Assembly: GCF_900172315.1 (NCBI RefSeq)
Contig: NZ_FWFV01000001.1
Span: forward strand, 372,001-436,000
DNA length: 64,000 nt
DNA from: Palleronia marisminoris
GTDB lineage: Bacteria; Pseudomonadota; Alphaproteobacteria; Rhodobacterales; Rhodobacteraceae
Reading direction: 5' to 3'
The notes under the pieces were generated by a model. That model saw nothing but the letters and a program-made list of their open reading frames with translations, did no database searches and had not been told where the DNA came from. Below are positions 28,430-38,224 of the stretch, piece after piece. A program made the position numbers and the translations under genes. Positions within the stretch are counted from its first letter, which is position 1. Each line of letters opens with the position of its first letter.

Positions 28430-29182
28430 ATGGCCGACAGACGTAAACTCGCCGCAGGCAACTGGAAGATGAACGGCACCGCCGCCGCCCTGTCCGAGGT
28501 CACTGCCCTCGCCGGATCGCAGGGTGAGGCGAGATGCGAGATCCTGCTGTGCCCTCCCGCCACGCTGGTCGAGCGCATGGCCCGCGAGGCCGAGGGCACG
28601 AACATCGCCGTCGGCGGTCAGGACTGCCACGCGGCCGAGAGCGGGGCGCATACCGGCGACATATCGGCCCGGATGCTGAAGGACGCCGGGGCTACCTATG
28701 TCATCACCGGCCACTCCGAACGTCGCGCCGATCATGGCGAAAGCGACGAGATCGTTCGCCACAAGACCGAGGCCGCCTGGGCCGAAGGCCTCACCGTCAT
28801 CGTCTGCGTCGGAGAGACGCTGAGCGAGCGCGAGGCCTCGAACACCATCGACATCATCAAGGGACAACTGGCGGGCTCGATTCCGGACCAGGCGACGGGC
28901 CACAACCTGGTGGTCGCCTACGAACCCGTGTGGGCGATCGGAACCGGCAAGGTCCCCACGACCGATCAGATCGGCGAGGTGCACGACGTGATCCGCTCCC
29001 AGCTCGAACGGCGGTTCGGCCCCGGCGTCGGCCGGTCGGTCCGGCTCCTTTATGGCGGGTCGGTCAAAGCCGCGAATGCGGCCGAGATCTTCGCGGTCGA
29101 GAACGTCGACGGTGCGCTCGTCGGCGGCGCCTCGCTGAAGGCCGACGATTTCGGCGGAATCATCGCGGCCCTAGACGGCTGA
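28430..29182 (+). CDS. tpiA: Triose-phosphate isomerase
   Basis: This 250-residue TIM-barrel enzyme interconverts DHAP and glyceraldehyde-3-P. Substrate-binding AGNWKMNG (Asn11, Lys13), electrophile His95 in ITGHSERR, catalytic base Glu165 in VAYEPVWAIGTGK, and the phosphate-binding LLYGGSVKAAN and GALVGGASL blocks are all intact. The length is normal. It is transcribed alone behind a TTGACA-type promoter. Confidence 0.98.
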   Translation: MADRRKLAAGNWKMNGTAAALSEVTALAGSQGEARCEILLCPPATLVERMAREAEGTNIAVGGQDCHAAESGAHTGDISARMLKDAGATYVITGHSERRADHGESDEIVRHKTEAAWAEGLTVIVCVGETLSEREASNTIDIIKGQLAGSIPDQATGHNLVVAYEPVWAIGTGKVPTTDQIGEVHDVIRSQLERRFGPGVGRSVRLLYGGSVKAANAAEIFAVENVDGALVGGASLKADDFGGIIAALDG

Positions 29183-29274
29183 CTTCAGCCCTGCCGTCCT
29201 TCATCCTGCCAAAAATGCTCCGGGGGACGGCAGAGCCCCCTATGAACCCGGGCCCGGGCGCTGACCCCTCGGGA

Positions 29275-30339
29275 TCAGGCGGTCACATCGTGGTCATAGA
29301 GCCACCGGAACCGCGCCGGCAAGGCATGGGGCGCCGTCCGACCGATCACCCGGAGCACACCATGCGCGACGATGCGGCGCGCGCCACGCAGGTGATAGTT
29401 CCGCGCATTCGCATTGGCCGCCTCGATCGCGCGGCGGACCCGGGGCTTGCGTGCGGCTTCCCAGCAGGGAAGATCCCCGGCCTCCACCGCCGCGGCGACG
29501 GTCCATGCATCCTCGAGCGCTAGGTTCGCCCCCTGGGCCAGGAACGGCAAGGTGGGATGGGCCGCATCCCCCAGGATCGCGAGGCGCCCGTCCTGCCAGC
29601 GCTCGGCGATCGGGTGGCGGAACAATCCCCAGAGCGCGCAGGCCTCGACCCGGTCCAGATCAGCACGGGCGTCCGGAAATTCGGCGAAAGCGGCGCGGAA
29701 TGCGTCCGGGTCGCCGGCGGTATGCCAACCCTCCGCGGCCCAATCCGCACGTTCTTCCACGCCGACAAGGTTCACGCGCCCGTCCGGCAGCGGGTAGCGG
29801 ACCAGATGCCGGCCCGGCCCCATATCCACCCGCGCCTCCTCGGGCCGTTCGCCTTCGATGGTCGCGCGCCACGCGACCTGCTTCGTGAAGAATGGGCGAT
29901 CCGCTCCGTTCAGAACGCTTCGGACGACCGAATGAAGGCCGTCGGCGCCTAACACGAGGCCCTCGGGCGGCGCTTCGACAGCTTGGGCGAAGGCGATCTC
30001 GATCCCTGCGGCTTGGGCGGCGTCGGCCAGCACGTCGATGAGGGCCGGGCGGGCGATCAGGCGGAACGGACCGTCCAAGGGCATCCGAACGACCTCGGCC
30101 CCGGTGGGGCCGTCCGCCAGAACCACCGCATGATTGGGGCGCGAGACCCGGCCGATCTGCGCGCCGAGCCCCAAGGCCGACAGGACCCGATACCCGTTGG
30201 GGCTGATCTGCAGGCCGGCACCGACCTCGCGCAGCGCCGTTGCGCGCTCCAGGACGCGCACCTCGCATCCACGGGCGCGCAGGGCGAGCGCGGCGGCGAT
30301 CCCGGCGATCCCGGCGCCGATCACCGTGACGGGCTGCAT
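29275..30339 (-). CDS. FAD-dependent aromatic-ring monooxygenase (salicylate-hydroxylase-like)
   Basis: This 354-residue group-A flavoprotein monooxygenase has an N-terminal Rossmann motif VIGAGIAGIAAALALRARG, an internal LVLGADGLHSVVRS (the DG motif) and the C-terminal GDAAHPTLPFLAQGANLALEDA (GD motif). Relatives hydroxylate salicylate, 3-hydroxybenzoate or similar aromatics using NAD(P)H. No ring-cleavage genes are nearby, so the substrate is undetermined. It may instead modify a quinone precursor or secondary metabolite. It lies 38 bases downstream of dksA on the same strand. Confidence 0.85.
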   Translation of the reverse strand: MQPVTVIGAGIAGIAAALALRARGCEVRVLERATALREVGAGLQISPNGYRVLSALGLGAQIGRVSRPNHAVVLADGPTGAEVVRMPLDGPFRLIARPALIDVLADAAQAAGIEIAFAQAVEAPPEGLVLGADGLHSVVRSVLNGADRPFFTKQVAWRATIEGERPEEARVDMGPGRHLVRYPLPDGRVNLVGVEERADWAAEGWHTAGDPDAFRAAFAEFPDARADLDRVEACALWGLFRHPIAERWQDGRLAILGDAAHPTLPFLAQGANLALEDAWTVAAAVEAGDLPCWEAARKPRVRRAIEAANANARNYHLRGARRIVAHGVLRVIGRTAPHALPARFRWLYDHDVTA

Positions 30340-30377
30340 CTTCCCCTCCTTGGCGCGAGCGCATCAGGGGTTGGGTG

Positions 30378-30791
30378 TCACTCCTCGCGATGCACCTTCT
30401 CGCGGCGCTCGTGACGCTCCTGCGCCTCGAGGCTCAGCGTGGCGATCGGGCGGGCGTCGAGCCGCTTGAGCGAGATCGGTTCGCCGGTGACCTCGCAATA
30501 GCCGTACTCGCCCTCGTCGATCCGGCGCAGCGCGGCGTCGATCTTGGCCACCAGCTTCCGCTGCCTGTCGCGCGTCCGAAGTTCCAGAGCACGATCGGTC
30601 TCCTCGCTGGCGCGATCGGCGACGTTGCGGGTGCCGTCCTGCAGGCCTTCGATGGTCATCCGGCTTTCGTCCAGAAGCTCGCCGCGCCAGTCCAGAAGCT
30701 TGCGCCGGAAGTACTCGAGTTGCCGCTCGTTCATGAACGGCTCGTCTTCGGCGGGACGATAGTCGTCCGGCAGAAAGGTTTCGACCTTCAT
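30378..30791 (-). CDS. dksA: DksA-family RNA polymerase-binding regulator lacking the zinc-finger cysteines
   Basis: This 137-residue protein has the DksA layout: a coiled-coil hairpin (residues 30-95, tip DRASEETDRA with the Asp/Ala pattern) and a C-terminal globular domain YGYCEVTGEPISLKRL. DksA inserts into the RNA polymerase secondary channel and potentiates ppGpp. Only Cys99 of the four zinc ligands is present; the other positions are Thr102, Ser120 and Ala123. This form occurs in several alphaproteobacterial DksA proteins and folds without zinc. A strong GGGGAGTAGGGGAA leader precedes the ATG. It is divergent from the MoxR cassette. Confidence 0.93.
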   Translation of the reverse strand: MKVETFLPDDYRPAEDEPFMNERQLEYFRRKLLDWRGELLDESRMTIEGLQDGTRNVADRASEETDRALELRTRDRQRKLVAKIDAALRRIDEGEYGYCEVTGEPISLKRLDARPIATLSLEAQERHERREKVHREE

Positions 30792-31011
30792 TTCCCCTAC
30801 TCCCCTATGACCTTGAGCCAGTTGATCTTTGAGCGGCTGGCTTCTGGCGTCGCTCTATCCGAAGGGTGGGGTCTTGTCACGCGGCAAGTGACGCCTATGG
30901 CACCCTGTCGCGCACAGTCCTTCACCAGTTCCGCAAGGCCGATAGGGGGCGCGCTTGCATCGCCCCCGGGTGCCGACTACCCCTCGGCGCCAGCCCCGAC
31001 GGAGACCCGCC

Positions 31012-31851
<840 letters not shown>

Positions 31852-31951
31852 GCCTGATTCTTCGTGGCGAAGCTGCATCCCTGCGCGGGAAGGCGCGGGG
31901 TCGCCAAACTGTCTGTTCACATTCGGGGCGCCGTGCCTGATGGTGTCGGTG

Positions 31952-33322
31952 ATGTCGCTTCGAGCCCTCCTCCTGCCCGCGTTCTTCGCCCTGGCCGCTT
32001 GCGCGGCGCCGCAGTCGGTCTCCGAACGGCGCGCGACGGTCGCGTTGTCCGAGCTGCCGCCGATGCGGACCTTCGCGCCCGCCGGAACAGCGCGGGCGCA
32101 TCGGTCGAACATCGACATCGCGCAGGACTTCCTCGACCTGTCCTTCACGCTGGAATCGGGGCGATCCCTGCCGATCCTGACCCGGTTCGAAGATCCGGTG
32201 AGCGTGCGCGTCACGGGCCAGCGGCCGGCGAGCCTCGACGTTGATCTGGACCGGCTGCTGGGGCGCCTCCGCCGCGAGGCGCGGATCGATATCAGCCGTG
32301 TCGCGCCGGGCTCGGAGGCGAACATCACCATCGAAATGGTGCCCCGCGCCCGGCTCCAGAAGGCCGTCCCCCAGGCCGCCTGCTTCGTCGTTCCCCGCGT
32401 GTCCTCCTGGCGCGAGTTCGCGCGCAACCGGCGCAGCGAGACGATCGATTGGGCGACGCTCGAAACCCGCGAACGGCTGGCGATCTTCATCCCGGGCGAC
32501 GTGCCCCCGCAAGAGGTGCGCGACTGCCTTCACGAGGAACTCGCCCAGGCGTTGGGGCCGCTGAACGACCTCTACCGGCTGACCGATTCGGTCTTCAACG
32601 ACGACAATTTCCATACGGTGCTGACGGGCTTCGACATGCTGATCCTGCGCGCGACCTACTCGGACGCGCTGCATTCGGGGATGACCCGGGACGAGGTCGC
32701 CGCCGCCCTGCCCGGCCTGCTGTCGCGGCTGAACCCGTCCGGCAACCGCATCGCCGCACCGCCCCGCGCGATGACGTCGCGCGCCTGGATCGACGCCATC
32801 GAACAAGCGCTCGGGCCCAACGTGCGGATGTCGCAGCGCCGCGAAAATGCCCGCCGCGCCGTGGCGCTCGCGCGGGCGGCCGGGTGGAACGACAACCGGT
32901 TGGCCTTCTCGCTCTTCGCACTCGGGCGGCTGTCGATCAGCGCGGATCCCGACGTCGCGCTGATGTCGTTCCTGGAGGCCGGCGGCATCTACGGCACGGA
33001 TCGCGACACGAGCGTCCACGGTGCCCATATCGCCATGCAGCTTGCCACCTTCGCCCTGTCGGCCGGCCAGCCGCACAGCGCGCTCGCCATCGTGGACGCA
33101 AATACCCAAGCCGTCATCGAGGCCGAGAACGCGTCGCTTCTGTCCACGCTTCTACTCGTGAAGGCCGAGGCGATGCGCAGCCTCGGGCGTCCCGGCGAGG
33201 CGGATCGGCTGCGCGACGAGGCGTTAGGCTGGGCGCGCTATGGATACGGTGATACCGCCGAGATCCTCAGCCGCGCCGACGAGATCGCGGCCATCGCCCC
33301 GAAACCGGAGACTGCCTCATGA
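31952..33322 (+). CDS. DUF2927-type lipoprotein
   Basis: This 456-residue protein starts with a lipoprotein signal (MSLRALLLPAFFALAAC, lipobox LAAC with Cys17). The conserved part matches DUF2927 proteins as I recall them: FLDLSFTLESGRSLPILTRFEDPV, then RLRREARIDIS, ANITIEMVP, ACFVVPRVSSWREF, DCLHEELAQALGPLNDLYRLTDSVFNDDN. The HEELAQALG block looks like a zinc-protease-type HExxx helix without the full HExxH. An upstream ATG at 31940 is possible. The C-terminal third is helical, TPR-like. Its end overlaps the next gene by ATGA. It is expected on the outer membrane or periplasmic side. Confidence 0.85.
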   Translation: MSLRALLLPAFFALAACAAPQSVSERRATVALSELPPMRTFAPAGTARAHRSNIDIAQDFLDLSFTLESGRSLPILTRFEDPVSVRVTGQRPASLDVDLDRLLGRLRREARIDISRVAPGSEANITIEMVPRARLQKAVPQAACFVVPRVSSWREFARNRRSETIDWATLETRERLAIFIPGDVPPQEVRDCLHEELAQALGPLNDLYRLTDSVFNDDNFHTVLTGFDMLILRATYSDALHSGMTRDEVAAALPGLLSRLNPSGNRIAAPPRAMTSRAWIDAIEQALGPNVRMSQRRENARRAVALARAAGWNDNRLAFSLFALGRLSISADPDVALMSFLEAGGIYGTDRDTSVHGAHIAMQLATFALSAGQPHSALAIVDANTQAVIEAENASLLSTLLLVKAEAMRSLGRPGEADRLRDEALGWARYGYGDTAEILSRADEIAAIAPKPETAS

Positions 33323-33486
33323 TCGTCATCGCCTTCGCCCTGATCGGCGTTTTCCTCGGCGCGCGCCTTGCCGCGCGCAACGGCGGCGTGCGGGCGGACA
33401 AGGTGCAATATGCTATCGCCTGCGCCATCGCCGGCGCGCTTCTGGGCCTCTTCGCCACGATCCTGGTCGAGAACCTGATCGCCTGA
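33319..33486 (+). CDS. Small two-helix membrane protein
   Basis: This 55-residue frame begins with an ATG overlapping the previous stop (ATGA) and ends in a TGA overlapping the next ATG (TGATG). The coupling on both sides makes it convincing despite its size. It has two hydrophobic helices (IVIAFALIGVFLGARLA and YAIACAIAGALLGLFATILV) joined by a basic turn (RNGGVRADK). I do not recognise the family. It probably anchors or assists the neighbouring MoxR/CoxE-type module at the inner membrane. Confidence 0.75.
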   Translation: MIVIAFALIGVFLGARLAARNGGVRADKVQYAIACAIAGALLGLFATILVENLIA

Positions 33487-34670
33487 TGTTCCTGCCGTTC
33501 TTCGAAGAGCTGCGCCGCCACCGGGTCCCGGCCACCCTGCGCGAGTTCCTCGACTTCCTGAGCGTCGTGAAGGCCGGCCTCGCGACCTATGACGTCGATG
33601 CCTTCTACTACCTCGCCCGCACCAGCCTGGTGAAGGACGAGGCGCATATCGACCGCTTCGACCAAGCCTTCGCCGCCGCCTTTTCGGGCATCGAGGCCAT
33701 TCCGCCCGAGGCCGTGGTCGAGGCGATGGACCTGCCCGAGGACTGGCTGCGCCGGATGCGCGACAACCACCTCTCGCCCGAGGAACGCGCCGAGATCGAG
33801 GCCATGGGCGGCTTCGACAAGCTGATGGAAGAGCTGCGCAAGCGCCTGTCCGAACAGGAAGGCCGGCACGAGGGCGGCAACAAGTGGGTCGGCACCGCCG
33901 GCACCTCGCCCTACGGCGCCTACGGCTACAATCCCGAGGGCGTGCGCATCGGCCAGCACGAAAGCCGCCACCGCCGCGCCGTGAAGGTCTGGGACAAGCG
34001 CGAATTCCGCGACTTCGACGGCGACCGCGAGATCGGCACCCGTACGATGAAGGTCGCCCTGAAGCGCCTGCGCCGCTGGGCCCGCGACGGCGCGCAGGAA
34101 GAGCTCGACCTGCCCGGCACGATCCGTGCCACCGCCCATAACGGCTTCATCGACGTCAAGACCCGGCCCGAACGGCGTAATGCGGCACGGGTGTTGCTGT
34201 TTCTCGACGTGGGCGGTTCGATGGACGACCACGTGCAGGTCGTCTCGGACCTCTTCTCGGCCGCGAAATCCGAGTTCCGGCATCTCGAGCAGTTCTACTT
34301 CCACAACTGCCTCTACGAAGGCGTCTGGCGCGACAACCGCCGCCGCTGGGACGCGCAGACCCCGACCTGGGATATCCTGCGCACCTACGGCCCCGAGTGG
34401 CGCTGCATCTTCGTGGGCGACGCGGCCATGTCCCCTTACGAGGTCGCCATGCCCGGCGGCGCCAACGAGCATTGGAACCCCGAGGCCGGTCAGACCTGGC
34501 TCGAGCGTGCCCGCGACCACTGGCCCGCGCATCTTTGGATCAACCCGGTGCGCGAGGACATGTGGGGCTACACCCAGTCCACCCAGATGATCCGCGCGAT
34601 CTTCGGCCCCCAGCGCATGGTGCCCCTGACGCTCGACGGGCTGACGCGGGGCATGAAACTTCTGACGTGA
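33486..34670 (+). CDS. CoxE-like VWA-domain protein
   Basis: This 394-residue protein has an N-terminal helical region (LPFFEELRRHRVPATLREFLDFL) and a central basic segment with GQHESRHRRAVKVWDKREFRDF. The C-terminal von Willebrand A domain has the MIDAS-like motif LFLDVGGSMDD (Asp241, Gly244, Ser245). CoxE proteins are partners of MoxR/CoxD ATPases in assembling metalloenzymes such as CO dehydrogenase. No such enzyme is adjacent, so the client is unknown. The start overlaps the preceding stop by one base (TGATG). Confidence 0.9.
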   Translation: MFLPFFEELRRHRVPATLREFLDFLSVVKAGLATYDVDAFYYLARTSLVKDEAHIDRFDQAFAAAFSGIEAIPPEAVVEAMDLPEDWLRRMRDNHLSPEERAEIEAMGGFDKLMEELRKRLSEQEGRHEGGNKWVGTAGTSPYGAYGYNPEGVRIGQHESRHRRAVKVWDKREFRDFDGDREIGTRTMKVALKRLRRWARDGAQEELDLPGTIRATAHNGFIDVKTRPERRNAARVLLFLDVGGSMDDHVQVVSDLFSAAKSEFRHLEQFYFHNCLYEGVWRDNRRRWDAQTPTWDILRTYGPEWRCIFVGDAAMSPYEVAMPGGANEHWNPEAGQTWLERARDHWPAHLWINPVREDMWGYTQSTQMIRAIFGPQRMVPLTLDGLTRGMKLLT

Positions 34671-34709
34671 TCGGTCGTTTCCCCGGCCGACCCCCTCAGG
34701 AGATCCCCC

Positions 34710-35726
34710 ATGCGCTATCGTCCCCTCGGCCGATCCGGCCTGCAGGTGTCCGAACTCTGCCTCGGCACCATGACCTTCCACGGCGGCACCGGCATGTGGA
34801 AGAACATCGGCCAGCTCGGCCAGTCCGACGCCGACGAGATCATGAAGACCGCCTTCGACGGCGGCATCAACTTCTTCGACACGGCCAACGTCTATTCCGA
34901 GGGCGGGTCCGAGGAGATCCTCGGCCAGTCGCTGAAGAATCTCGGCCTGAACCGGCACGAGGTGGTCATCGCCTCGAAGGGCTTCGGCCGGATGCACGAG
35001 GGCCCCAACGGCCGCGGTGCCTCGCGCTACCACATCATCGACGCGTGCAAGGCTTCGCTGAAGCGGCTCGGCGTGGATCACATCGACCTCTACCAGCTGC
35101 ATGGCTTCGACTTCGACACGCCCATCGACGAGCAGATGGAGGCGCTCGACATCCTCGTGAAGCACGGCCATGTCCGCTATGTCGGTGTGTCGAACTGGGC
35201 GGGCTGGCAGTTGGCGAAGGCCCAAGGCTATGCCGAACGCCGCGGCACCGCGCCAATCCGCACGATTCAGTCGTACTACTCGCTGGCCGGCCGCGACGTG
35301 GAACGCGAGGTGCTTCCCGCCGCAAAGGCCGAGGGCGTGGGCATGCTCTGCTGGTCGCCGCTCGCCGGGGGCTACCTGTCCGGCAAGTATACAGGCGACG
35401 ATAAGGATGCCGAGGGTCGCCGGGCCGAGTTCGACTTCCCGCCCATCGACAAGGACAAGGCCGACGGAATCGTCGGCGTGATGCAGAAGATCGCCTCGGC
35501 GAAGGGCGCGAGTGTGCCGCAGATTGCGCTGGCGTGGCTGCTGGCGCGCGAGGGCGTCTCGTCGGTCATCGTGGGGGCCAGGAAGGTCTCGCAGCTTCAG
35601 GACAACCTCGGCGCGACCGAGGTGGACCTGTCCGACGACGACATGGCCAAGCTCGACGAGGCGAGCGCCCTGCCCGACACCTATCCGCAATGGATGTTCG
35701 AGAGGCAGTCCGGCCGGCTGGAGTGA
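34710..35726 (+). CDS. Aldo/keto reductase
   Basis: This 338-residue (beta/alpha)8 NADPH-dependent oxidoreductase begins MRYRPLGRSGLQVSELCLGTM. It has the catalytic Asp and Tyr in FFDTANVYSEGGSEEILG, Lys in VIASKGFG and His in DLYQLHGFD. The cofactor-phosphate region is near VIVGARKVSQLQDNL. The pattern is that of the YajO/AKR11-13-like group acting on aldehydes. The substrate is not predictable. AGGAG precedes the ATG, 39 bases after the CoxE-like stop, so it may be read from the same transcript but is probably unrelated in function. Confidence 0.93.
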   Translation: MRYRPLGRSGLQVSELCLGTMTFHGGTGMWKNIGQLGQSDADEIMKTAFDGGINFFDTANVYSEGGSEEILGQSLKNLGLNRHEVVIASKGFGRMHEGPNGRGASRYHIIDACKASLKRLGVDHIDLYQLHGFDFDTPIDEQMEALDILVKHGHVRYVGVSNWAGWQLAKAQGYAERRGTAPIRTIQSYYSLAGRDVEREVLPAAKAEGVGMLCWSPLAGGYLSGKYTGDDKDAEGRRAEFDFPPIDKDKADGIVGVMQKIASAKGASVPQIALAWLLAREGVSSVIVGARKVSQLQDNLGATEVDLSDDDMAKLDEASALPDTYPQWMFERQSGRLE

Positions 35727-35772
35727 CCGCGACATTGTGGAACCGTCGCCGGCCCGGATCGTTCCCGCCACC

Positions 35773-35793
35773 GGTGCGCCCATCCGGCGCACC
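35773..35793 (+). terminator. Hairpin between the aldo/keto reductase and osmC genes
   Basis: GGTGCGCC (35773-35780) pairs with GGCGCACC (35786-35793), loop 5 bases. There is no T-run, so this is either a weak terminator or a leader structure of the OsmC mRNA. Confidence 0.4.
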
Positions 35794-35843
35794 CTATGCC
35801 ATACATACGGCCACGGCCGTCCAGCCCCAAGAAGGAGATCGAC

Positions 35844-36272
35844 ATGATCAAGAAGCACGGTACAGCGAACTGGAAAGGCGGCCTGAAAGACGGCACCGGC
35901 ACCGTTTCGACCCAGACCGGCGTTCTGGACAAGGCGAATTACGGTTTCAAGTCGCGGTTCGAGGACGGCACCAACACCAACCCTGAAGAGCTGATCGGCG
36001 CGGCCCACGCCGCCTGCTTCTCGATGGCGCTGTCGATGATCCTGGGCCAGAGCGACCTGACCCCCGACAACATCGACACCAAGGCGACGGTCAGCCTCGA
36101 GCAGCTCGACAGCGGCTTCACGGTGACGAAGATTCACCTCGAGGTCACGGCCTCGGTGCCGAACGCGTCCGAAGATCAGTTCATGGAAGCCGCCCAGAAG
36201 GCCAAGGAGAACTGCCCGATCTCGAAGGCCCTCGCAGGTCCCGAAATCACCATGGACGCCAAGCTGGTCTGA
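35844..36272 (+). CDS. OsmC-family peroxiredoxin
   Basis: This 142-residue protein has the OsmC/Ohr fold. Reactive Cys58 lies in AAHAACFSMALS and resolving Cys124 in ENCPISKAL, with the family end GPEITMDAKLV. OsmC reduces organic hydroperoxides and accumulates in osmotic or stationary-phase stress. An excellent AAGGAG lies eight bases before ATG 35844. A 9-bp hairpin follows the stop. Confidence 0.93.
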   Translation: MIKKHGTANWKGGLKDGTGTVSTQTGVLDKANYGFKSRFEDGTNTNPEELIGAAHAACFSMALSMILGQSDLTPDNIDTKATVSLEQLDSGFTVTKIHLEVTASVPNASEDQFMEAAQKAKENCPISKALAGPEITMDAKLV

Positions 36273-36284
36273 GCGGTTACCGAG

Positions 36285-36308
36285 CGGCGCGCCTGCCCGG
36301 GCGCGCCG
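36285..36308. terminator. Bidirectional hairpin between osmC and the kinase gene
   Basis: CGGCGCGCC (36285-36293) pairs perfectly with GGCGCGCCG (36300-36308) around a 6-base loop, between two convergent stops. Only a short T-stretch follows on the plus strand. Confidence 0.65.
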
Positions 36309-36310
36309 TT

Positions 36311-37336
36311 CTAGGGAACGACGCTGCTCTCGGGCGCGAACGCCTCGAGCGGCGCGACGAGGGACAGGCGGAACCCCTCGGGCGGGTAGTCCAGCTTAAT
36401 ATCCGCGCCGAAAGACGCCGCGCCGAGCACGGTGACCACCTGCGTGCCATAGCCCGTCCGCTCGGGCTGCGACACCGGCGGGCCACCGCTTTCGATCCAC
36501 TCCAGACGCAGGTCATCGCCCTCGATACGCCAGGTGATGCTGATCCGGCCGTCGCCGCTCAGCGCGCCATATTTCGCCGCATTGGTCAGCAATTCGTGGC
36601 ACATCATCGCCAGCACATGCGCCGACTGGGACGACATCTCGACCCGCGGTCCATGGAGATCGAGACGCGCCCGTCCCTTCCCGTCGAAGGGCGTGATCTG
36701 TTGCGAGATGATCTCTTTCAGGTCGAAGCCGTGCGGCGTCTCGCGGGCCGTGGCCTCCTGATTGCGGGCGAGCGCCTGCAGCCGGTCGATGAAGCGGTCG
36801 GGGAAGTCCTCGGGCGTGGAATGGCGGCGCAGCTGCCGGGCGATGCTGGCGACCACCGTGATCAGGTTCTTGGTCCGGTGGTTCAGCTCGCCGATCAGCA
36901 CCTCCGAATGCAGCTCGGCCAGCTGGCGGCTGGTCACGTCCACGACGGCCAGAATGGCCGAGACGGGCGCCGACCGATTGTCTTCGGGGCCATAGAACAC
37001 CCGTTTGCGGGCATTCACCCAGCGAAGCTTGCCGTCCTGGTCGAAGGTCCGGAGCGTCAGATCCACCACGTCGGACCCATGCGGCGACAGAAGATGCTCG
37101 ATCGCGACCGCGAACTCGGTCCGATCGTCCGGGTGAATTCTTTCGTGGAACACGTCGCGGGGGATGTCCTCGCCGGCCGGCAGACCGAAAATCTCGGCCG
37201 CGAGCGGGTCGAGCCGGACGGTCTGCGCGGCGTAATCCGTCCGTCCCAGGCCGACCTTCGCGACCTGCAGGCCAATCTCCATCTCCTCCGTGGTCAAACC
37301 GGAGTAGTCTGGCCTCGGCGCGGCCGTTATGTTCAC
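36311..37336 (-). CDS. PAS-domain sensor histidine kinase of the HWE/HisKA_2 type
   Basis: This cytoplasmic kinase of about 341 residues has no membrane segment. Its N-terminal half is a PAS/PAC sensor (RLDPLAAEIFGLPAG, FHERIHPDDRTEF, RTFDQDGKLRWVNARKRVFYGPEDN). The dimerisation helix carries the phospho-accepting His in IGELNHRTKNLI. The ATP-binding part has CHELLTNAAKYGALS and a G-box-like TGYGTQVV. The start is uncertain: GTG 37336 follows AGGGA by five bases, while GTG 37351 and TTG 37387 are longer options. No response regulator is adjacent. Kinases of this type often feed the general stress response in Alphaproteobacteria. Confidence 0.85.
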   Translation of the reverse strand: MNITAAPRPDYSGLTTEEMEIGLQVAKVGLGRTDYAAQTVRLDPLAAEIFGLPAGEDIPRDVFHERIHPDDRTEFAVAIEHLLSPHGSDVVDLTLRTFDQDGKLRWVNARKRVFYGPEDNRSAPVSAILAVVDVTSRQLAELHSEVLIGELNHRTKNLITVVASIARQLRRHSTPEDFPDRFIDRLQALARNQEATARETPHGFDLKEIISQQITPFDGKGRARLDLHGPRVEMSSQSAHVLAMMCHELLTNAAKYGALSGDGRISITWRIEGDDLRLEWIESGGPPVSQPERTGYGTQVVTVLGAASFGADIKLDYPPEGFRLSLVAPLEAFAPESSVVP

Positions 37337-37465
37337 GTTTGTCCCTGACACATTTTCGTGTCTTAAGCGTTTGTCCGAGAACCGCAATAGACGTCATTTG
37401 ACATCGCACATCCCGGTTCCTCTTGCCGCATTGCGCCGAACGCGTCGCCGCCCCATCTTGAAGCC

Positions 37466-38152
37466 ATGCTGAAGCTCACGCCGATCATCCTGGCCATCCT
37501 CTACGCTCTCGCGATGTACCGCTTTTCGGTGTGGCGCACCAAGCGGCAGCTGGACGAGAAATCGACCGAGCTTGCCGATCGCGATCTCAAGGCGCTGACG
37601 GACCGGATGGCCGCCGCGCTCGAGATCAAGCGCGTGCCGGTCCACATCTACGAGATCTCGCCCGTCAACGGCCTGGCCGCACCCGACGGCCGCATCTTCC
37701 TGACCCGCGGCTTCTACGAGAAGTACCGCGCCGGACAGGTCACCGCCGAGGAAATGTCGAGCGTCATCGCGCACGAGCTTGGCCACGTCGCCCTCGGTCA
37801 TTCGAAACGCCGGATGATCGACTTTTCGGGGCAGAACGCGGTCAGGACGGTGCTGATCATGCTGCTGGGACGGATCGTGCCGGGGCTTGGCGTGCTGATC
37901 GCCAACGGCCTCGCCTCGCTGCTGGCAGCCCGGCTGTCCCGGCAGGACGAGTACGAGGCCGACGCCTATGCCTCGGCGCTGCTGATCAAGTCCGGCATCG
38001 GGACGGACGCGCAGAAAAGCATGTTCCGCAAGCTCGAGAGCATGACCGGCAATGCGGGCGGCAACTCTCCGGCGTGGATGCTGTCGCACCCCAAGACTGA
38101 CGAGCGGATTGCCGCGATCGAAGCCAACGAGCGCAAGTGGCTGGGCGCCTGA
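37466..38152 (+). CDS. M48-family membrane-associated metalloprotease
   Basis: This 228-residue protein has an N-terminal membrane anchor (LKLTPIILAILYALAMYRF). The zinc site is His103-Glu104-x-x-His107 (IAHELGHVALGH), and the third ligand is likely Glu164 in DEYEADAYA. A second hydrophobic stretch (VLIMLLGRIVPGLGVLIANGLASLL) lies between them. The architecture resembles short HtpX/YcaL-like proteases that clear misfolded membrane or envelope proteins. It is divergent from the histidine kinase gene. Confidence 0.9.
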   Translation: MLKLTPIILAILYALAMYRFSVWRTKRQLDEKSTELADRDLKALTDRMAAALEIKRVPVHIYEISPVNGLAAPDGRIFLTRGFYEKYRAGQVTAEEMSSVIAHELGHVALGHSKRRMIDFSGQNAVRTVLIMLLGRIVPGLGVLIANGLASLLAARLSRQDEYEADAYASALLIKSGIGTDAQKSMFRKLESMTGNAGGNSPAWMLSHPKTDERIAAIEANERKWLGA

Positions 38153-38224
38153 CGCACCCCCTAGCCCCCGGCCCGGATCCTGCCTAGGTAAGGGGTCAAA
38201 CCGTTACCGCAAAAGGGATCCATC

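Noticed and set aside
33267-36137. Minus-strand open frame of 956 codons opposite the CoxE-like and aldo/keto reductase genes
   Set aside because: It spans several convincing plus-strand genes and has valine/histidine-rich shadow composition.
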